Assembly (NCBI GenBank): GCA_943787435.1
Contig: CALSMK010000030.1
Location: 1-32,615 of the forward strand
DNA length: 32,615 bases
Direction of reading: 5' to 3'
DNA from: an uncultured Flavobacteriales bacterium
GTDB lineage: Bacteria > Bacteroidota > Bacteroidia > Flavobacteriales_D > Sanyastnellaceae
Below, piece by piece: positions 30,836 through 32,615 of the stretch. Within the stretch, counting starts at the first letter, position 1; each line of letters starts with the position of its first letter. The position numbers were made by a program, and so were the translations under genes. The notes beneath the pieces were generated by a model. That model was not told the DNA's origin and ran no database searches. It saw only the letters and a list, made by a program, of their open reading frames with translations.

Positions 30836-31699
30836 ATGGGTTTTCATCATGTCTTCGTCTACGGCACCCTACAAAAAGGGAGCTCCAATCACATTCTCTT
30901 GGCCGGTTCATCCTTCCTTGGGCCAGCCGTCACAGAGGCCTCTTTTGTGATGCGCACACTCGTGGATGAGGATGGGCGTCGGGGCATTCCTTTTGTGGGT
31001 TCGGATTTGCCAATCAGTCCCGTTCATGGTGAGTTGTATTCAGTGGATGATGAGGTGTTGCGCACCTTGGATCAATTGGAAGGATGCGTGCCCAACGACC
31101 CCGAGGCTTCATGGTACCGGCGGGAAGAGGTGACGGTGTTTGGGAGGGATGGCGCCAAATTGAAGGCGTTCATTTATCTGCATGAGCGCCCCGCCTCACC
31201 GCTGGTCCACTCTGGGCGTTGGCGCGACGCCAAGCGTTTGGTGGATTCTTGTTTCTATTTCGCCTATGGCTCCAACATGAACCCTGCTCGCATGCTGGAA
31301 CGTGGGGTTCCCTTTGATCAATGTTGGCCATCCACCTTGCCCGCGCACAAGCTGGCCTTCAACAAGCGGGGGCAGGGTGGCACAGAAGCTTATGCCCATG
31401 CCATGCCTCAGAAAGGGGAGGATTTGCCGGGTCTGCTTTATCGGGTCTCAGCCCGAGGAATCCAGGCGCTTGACCGCTACGAAGGATTGCATAGTGGACA
31501 TTACCGACGGGAGGCCATGGAGGTGACCGTGGGCCCTCAAAGCGGGACAGCACCTCACAAAGCCACCGCTTGGGTTTACCTCGCTGGCGAGTCATTCATA
31601 GAGGAGGGGCTTCCTGTCTCTGAGCAATATCTGGAGCACATACGGCGTGGGCATGCGATCCTGGGTATTGCACCTGGAGGGATGCAGCGACGGGCGTAA
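30836..31699 (+). CDS. double gamma-glutamylcyclotransferase (GGCT-like) fusion protein
   Basis: A 287-aa protein with two GGCT-fold domains. Domain 1 (about 1-120) has the substrate loop VYGTLQKG (8-15) and the probable catalytic Glu82 in LDQLEG. Domain 2 (about 138-275) has YFAYGSNMNPARMLERG (141-157) and Glu216 in LDRYEG. Both therefore keep the YGxx loop and the acid/base Glu. Such enzymes release 5-oxoproline from gamma-glutamyl amines or dipeptides. The start at ATG 30836 puts the first YGT motif at the usual distance; the frame is open upstream to 30764 with unlike sequence. Most relatives have one domain, so the fusion is notable. Confidence 0.85.
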   Translation: MGFHHVFVYGTLQKGSSNHILLAGSSFLGPAVTEASFVMRTLVDEDGRRGIPFVGSDLPISPVHGELYSVDDEVLRTLDQLEGCVPNDPEASWYRREEVTVFGRDGAKLKAFIYLHERPASPLVHSGRWRDAKRLVDSCFYFAYGSNMNPARMLERGVPFDQCWPSTLPAHKLAFNKRGQGGTEAYAHAMPQKGEDLPGLLYRVSARGIQALDRYEGLHSGHYRREAMEVTVGPQSGTAPHKATAWVYLAGESFIEEGLPVSEQYLEHIRRGHAILGIAPGGMQRRA

Positions 31700-31810
31700 C
31701 AGCTCGGAATGGCGCACTTGGCTTTGAAGCTGAATATGAAAAGCCCTCGGTGTGGATAGAAGTGCTCCGTTGGTGTGCGATTCGTGCTCCGGCCCGAAAT
31801 TGCGGCTCGG

Positions 31811-32615
31811 ATGCATTTTATCTCTTCGGCTTTTTGGGTGTTTTTGCCCCTCGTTTTGGTCTTGTATTGGGCCATGCGCGGCCATTGGAGGTGGCAAAAT
31901 GCACTCCTGCTCGTGGCCAGCTACTTCTTCTATGGCTGGTGGGATGAGCGTTTCTTGCTGCTGATCGCCGGGTCGACCATGGTGGATTACTTGGTGGGCC
32001 TGAAGTTGGGCCAAGTGACTGCTCCGCGTGCCCGAAGGGCCTGGCTTGGGGTGTCTTTGGCGTTCAACCTGGGCATGCTGTGTTGGTTCAAGTATGCCGG
32101 TTTTTTGGTCGATCAATGGGTGGCCGCTTGGTCGGCCGTGGGGGTTAGCATGGACCCGATGACCATGCGCATCATCCTCCCTGTGGGCATCAGTTTTTAC
32201 ACATTCCAAACCTTGAGCTACAGCATCGATGTCTACCGGCGTCGGATGGAGCCTTGTCGCAATGTGGTGGCGTTTGCGACCTATGTGGCCTTTTTTTCCG
32301 CAGCTCGTGGCTGGCCCCCATTGAACGGGCCACCCGGCTCTTGCCGCAGATGTTGGGGCCTCAGAAACGTGACGTCAACGTCCATTCGCTCGGGCATGCG
32401 CTTGATTTGCTGGGGGGGTGTTCAAGAAGGTGGTCATCGCCGATTCAGCCGCCGTCTATGCCAATGCCGCGTTTGGAGAAAGCGGGGTGGTCGGGTCCAT
32501 ACATGGCCTTGGGCGTGGTGGCTTTTGCCCTGCAGATCTATGGTGACTTCAGCGGCTATTCTGACATCGCCATTGGCACGTCGCGCCTCTTCGGCATTCG
32601 GTTGCGTTCCAATTT
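31811..32615 (+). pseudogene. MBOAT family (AlgI-like) O-acyltransferase, 5' part, frameshifted
   Basis: From ATG 31811 the protein reads as the N-terminus of an AlgI-type MBOAT: FWVFLPLVLVLYWAM, LLVASYFFYGWWDERFLLL, LCWFKYAGFLVDQW, then [20 protein letters not shown]. The frame then breaks at seven T (32291-32297; six give [19 protein letters not shown]), near 32375, at seven G (32412-32418; six give [12 protein letters not shown]), and near 32510, before [19 protein letters not shown]. The catalytic His region lies outside the window. AlgI relatives acetylate extracellular polysaccharides. All motifs are preserved across the breaks. Confidence 0.85.

Overview
The window looks like chromosomal DNA from a Bacteroidota member, most likely a Flavobacteriales lineage of fairly high G+C. 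Supporting signs are a carboxypeptidase-regulatory/plug/barrel outer-membrane receptor, a secreted protein with a type IX secretion C-terminal sorting domain and aspartate/cysteine-rich repeats, a DUF4924 protein, an RpoD-like sigma factor lacking region 1.1, and a 7TMR-DISM sensor kinase. No rRNA, tRNA, CRISPR array, prophage or insertion sequence was recognised.

Layout. 1-2149 (+) holds the 3' part of a YfhO-like polytopic membrane protein with about eight frame changes. 2142-9638 (-) reads lacZ-type beta-galactosidase, outer-membrane receptor, DCC-family protein, then a broken acyltransferase-like gene. A vSGLT-like Na+/sugar symporter (9791-11443, +) diverges from lacZ. Together lacZ, the symporter and perhaps the receptor look like a galactoside-use locus. 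11545-13777 carries a DUF1853 protein (-), a small ORF plus DUF4924 pair (+) and an unknown protein (-).

13914-18991 (+) is a tightly packed series: an E1/ThiF-like (Rv1355c-type) adenylyltransferase, a GNAT-like acyltransferase, a 7TMR-DISM sensor histidine kinase and two receiver proteins. The first three overlap, so the enzymes and the kinase are probably co-translated. This is the best candidate for an undescribed system, possibly one that makes and senses a small acylated molecule. An M42 aminopeptidase (-) follows.

20091-20541 has no protein gene but ends in a strong plus-strand intrinsic terminator preceded by two perfect small hairpins, which suggests a non-coding RNA. 20584-22160 (-) is a tandem pair of paralogous membrane proteins of unknown function, divergent from a class III sirtuin. 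23039-25406 (-) holds a possible small secreted protein and a cupredoxin/T9SS secreted protein. SulP transporter and trmL genes (-) follow. The right end (+) has a von Willebrand A protein, a Cys-cluster/winged-helix-like protein, a sigma-70 factor, a double gamma-glutamylcyclotransferase fusion and the 5' part of an MBOAT (AlgI-like) acyltransferase.

Many genes (1-3900, 16.5-20.1 kb, 32.3 kb to the end) are split by single-base frame changes while protein similarity continues across them, and several lie at 7-8 base homopolymers. I read most of these as sequence errors rather than true gene decay. Coordinates of such genes span all fragments.
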